16,958 nt of DNA, taken from NCBI GenBank assembly GCA_002314795.1, contig DCHI01000066.1:1-16958 (forward strand), given 5' to 3'. The stretch comes from Bacteroidales bacterium UBA1756. GTDB taxonomy: Bacteria; Bacteroidota; Bacteroidia; Bacteroidales; WCHB1-69. The translations under genes and the position numbers were made by a program. The notes under the pieces were generated by a model, which was given only the letters and a program-made list of their open reading frames with translations, did no database searches and was not told the origin of the DNA. This document shows, one piece after another, positions 15,320-16,958 of this stretch. The stretch's first letter is position 1; each line of letters begins with the position of its first letter.

Positions 15320-16924
15320 ATGAAATTTAAAATCATCATTTTAGCAAGTCTCATTATTGGCTTGACATTCAATCTCAAAGGACAAGAAGAACATCTCATC
15401 GGAGCGAATTGCACCTCTATTATGGTTGGTTGCAAAGCGTCAGCAGATGGTTCCGTCATCACCTCGCACACTTGCGACGGCAAGTATCGCACGTGGGTAA
15501 CGATGGAGCCGGCTGCGGACCATCAGCCAGGAACGATGCACAAGGTTTACAAGGGAACGATGCACACCGCCCGTCCCAATGGAATGGAGGGCGTAACACT
15601 GGCCGGAGAGATTCCGGAAGTGGCTCACACCTACGCTTATATGAACACGGCCTACCCTTGTATGAACGAAAAACAGTTGGCAATGGGTGAAAGTACCTTT
15701 AGTGGTCCCGACACACTCGTCAACAAGAACGGAATGTTTCTGATTGAAGAGTTGCAACGCATTGCCTTGCAACGTTGCGACAAAGCGCGGGATGCCATTC
15801 TTCTCATCGGCGAACTCATCAAAGAATACGGATATGGAGACGGTGGCGAATGCATTACGATAGCCGATACGAAAGAGGTGTGGCAGATGGAAATTCTTGG
15901 TGAGGGTCCTGAAAAAATCGGCGGCATCTGGGTGGCGCAGCGCGTTCCCGACGATGAAGTGGCTGTCAGCTGCAACATCGCCCGCATCGGAAAAATCGAC
16001 AGGAAAGACAAAGACCATTTCCTCTGTTCCGACAACATCGAAACCGTGGCAAAAAAATACGGACTTTGGGACGGGAAAGGCGACTTCGTTTGGTGGAAGG
16101 CATTTCCGTCAAGCTATTCCGGGAAGAAAAATTTCAAGGAACGTGAATGGTACATTTTCAACGAACTGGCACCGAGTCTGCACCTTTCGTTTGAAGCAGA
16201 CGAGCTTCCTTTCTCTATCAAACCCGACCAGAAAGTTGATGTTCAGAAAGTTATGAAATTATTCCGAGCCACTTATGAGGGCTGCGAACCTTTTGACCAG
16301 ACCCAAAATCTTCTCTACCCGAAGGAGCGGAAGAATGAAAATGGGGAAAAAGTCATTGACACCATCGTATGTCCGGCAGCCAACCCGTGGATGAATGGCA
16401 CCGAACGTGCTCTATACAACTACCTGAAACCCGGAACTGTCACTTTCCACCGCGGAATCGCGATGTCGTGGTGTTCGTACTCCACCATCATTCAGTGTCG
16501 CGATTGGCTTCCTGATGAAATCGGAGGAATCTGCTGGTTTTCATTAGAAAATCCGGGAGAAAGTCCTCGCATTCCTATCTTTGCGGGACAGACCAAAATG
16601 CCCACGGGATTTGACAGATGCGGTCACGCCGGCTATGATGAGAACGCCGCTTTATGGCACTACCGGAAAGCCAACAAACTTGCTCAGGTTCAATGGGGTA
16701 ATACAAAAAATATTCTTTTGGGGAATGTTCAACATTTCGAGGAAAAAGCGCTTGAGGAGGTCCCACTCATTGAAGATAAGGCACAAAAGCTTTTAAAAGA
16801 TAATGATAAAAAAGGTGTTCAAAAGTTGCTCAATCAGTATTCTGCGGACTTCGCCGGTGCTACAAGGCAGACGTGGAATGAGATGGAGAAAAAATTCTGG
16901 GAGTTTTTCTGGACTGGCTTCTAA
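15320..16924 (+). CDS. Secreted C69-family dipeptidase
   Basis: A 534-residue peptidase family C69 (PepD-like) protein, an N-terminal-nucleophile hydrolase acting on dipeptides. I place the start at MKFKIIILAS because it gives a clean signal peptide (charged start, hydrophobic 5-17, likely cleavage near 20-22); an upstream ATG at 15275 would overlap dnaE and bury it. The nucleophile is C31 in NCTSIMVGCKASADGS (30-45), which must become N-terminal after removal of a short propeptide. Typical C69 blocks follow: HTYAYMNTAYPCMNEKQLAMGEST, the GGECITIAD segment and IGGIWVAQRVPDDEVAVSCN. Expected location is periplasm or outside. It lies 34 bp after dnaE without a visible promoter, so it may be co-transcribed. 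The C-terminus is complete. Confidence 0.9.
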   Translation: MKFKIIILASLIIGLTFNLKGQEEHLIGANCTSIMVGCKASADGSVITSHTCDGKYRTWVTMEPAADHQPGTMHKVYKGTMHTARPNGMEGVTLAGEIPEVAHTYAYMNTAYPCMNEKQLAMGESTFSGPDTLVNKNGMFLIEELQRIALQRCDKARDAILLIGELIKEYGYGDGGECITIADTKEVWQMEILGEGPEKIGGIWVAQRVPDDEVAVSCNIARIGKIDRKDKDHFLCSDNIETVAKKYGLWDGKGDFVWWKAFPSSYSGKKNFKEREWYIFNELAPSLHLSFEADELPFSIKPDQKVDVQKVMKLFRATYEGCEPFDQTQNLLYPKERKNENGEKVIDTIVCPAANPWMNGTERALYNYLKPGTVTFHRGIAMSWCSYSTIIQCRDWLPDEIGGICWFSLENPGESPRIPIFAGQTKMPTGFDRCGHAGYDENAALWHYRKANKLAQVQWGNTKNILLGNVQHFEEKALEEVPLIEDKAQKLLKDNDKKGVQKLLNQYSADFAGATRQTWNEMEKKFWEFFWTGF

Positions 16925-16958
16925 GAAGTAGGAAGTAAGAAGTAAGAAGTAGGAAGTA
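16924..16958. repeat. Heptanucleotide tandem repeat, runs off the window
   Basis: Five successive 7-bp units of the form (A/G)GAAGTA: AGAAGTA, GGAAGTA, AGAAGTA, AGAAGTA, GGAAGTA. The first unit begins on the last base of the dipeptidase stop codon, and the array continues past the window edge. Confidence 0.9.

Overview
The window looks like chromosome of a Bacteroidales-type bacterium (phylum Bacteroidota). Several genes start just downstream of boxes matching the Bacteroidota -7 promoter consensus TAnnTTTG, and Shine-Dalgarno sequences are absent. The families also fit: WG-repeat protein, coiled-coil PD-(D/E)XK protein, AraR/NrtR-like Nudix regulator, and the style of DnaE and CysS. Genus cannot be named. 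No rRNA, tRNA, CRISPR array, integrase or transposase was recognised.

Left part (1-5700). A 5'-truncated plus-strand gene with a Schlafen/AlbA_2-like N-terminal remnant ends at 898 and meets, across a perfect 9-bp hairpin, a run of four minus-strand genes. In transcription order these are a Nudix-fold regulator with a winged-helix C-terminus and a ruined Nudix box (4619-5341), an ADP-ribosylglycohydrolase (3791-4582), a WG-repeat protein (2810-3598) and a two-part winged-helix/AAA+ ATPase (961-2637). The first two are 36 bp apart and surely an operon. Two inverted repeats 20 bp apart sit just below the regulator's promoter box and look like its operator. Between the glycohydrolase and the WG gene lies a strongly structured 136-bp element closed by a perfect 9-bp inverted repeat that overlaps the glycohydrolase stop codon.

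Middle (5699-9626). A coiled-coil protein with 21-bp DNA tandem repeats and a PD-(D/E)XK nuclease-like C-terminus has its own promoter and a good rho-independent terminator. Next comes a cysS operon: cysteinyl-tRNA synthetase followed 3 bp later by a catalytically degenerate M16 peptidase-like protein.

Right part (9660-16958). Divergent from cysS is an AT-richer, two-gene type II restriction-modification module: a NotI-family endonuclease (Cys cluster, E-D-E-x-Q active site) and a D12-class N6-adenine methyltransferase 2 bp downstream. It is followed by dnaE (DNA polymerase III alpha with an intact PHP domain) and a secreted C69-family dipeptidase. The window ends in a heptanucleotide tandem repeat that begins on the dipeptidase stop codon.

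How it fits together: the housekeeping genes are cysS and dnaE. The accessory content is the restriction-modification module wedged between them, and the ADP-ribose-linked regulator/hydrolase operon with its WG and AAA+ neighbours. The strongest candidates for something new are that operon with its operator pair and structured element, and a NotI-like enzyme whose partner methylates adenine and which therefore cannot share NotI's all-G/C target.
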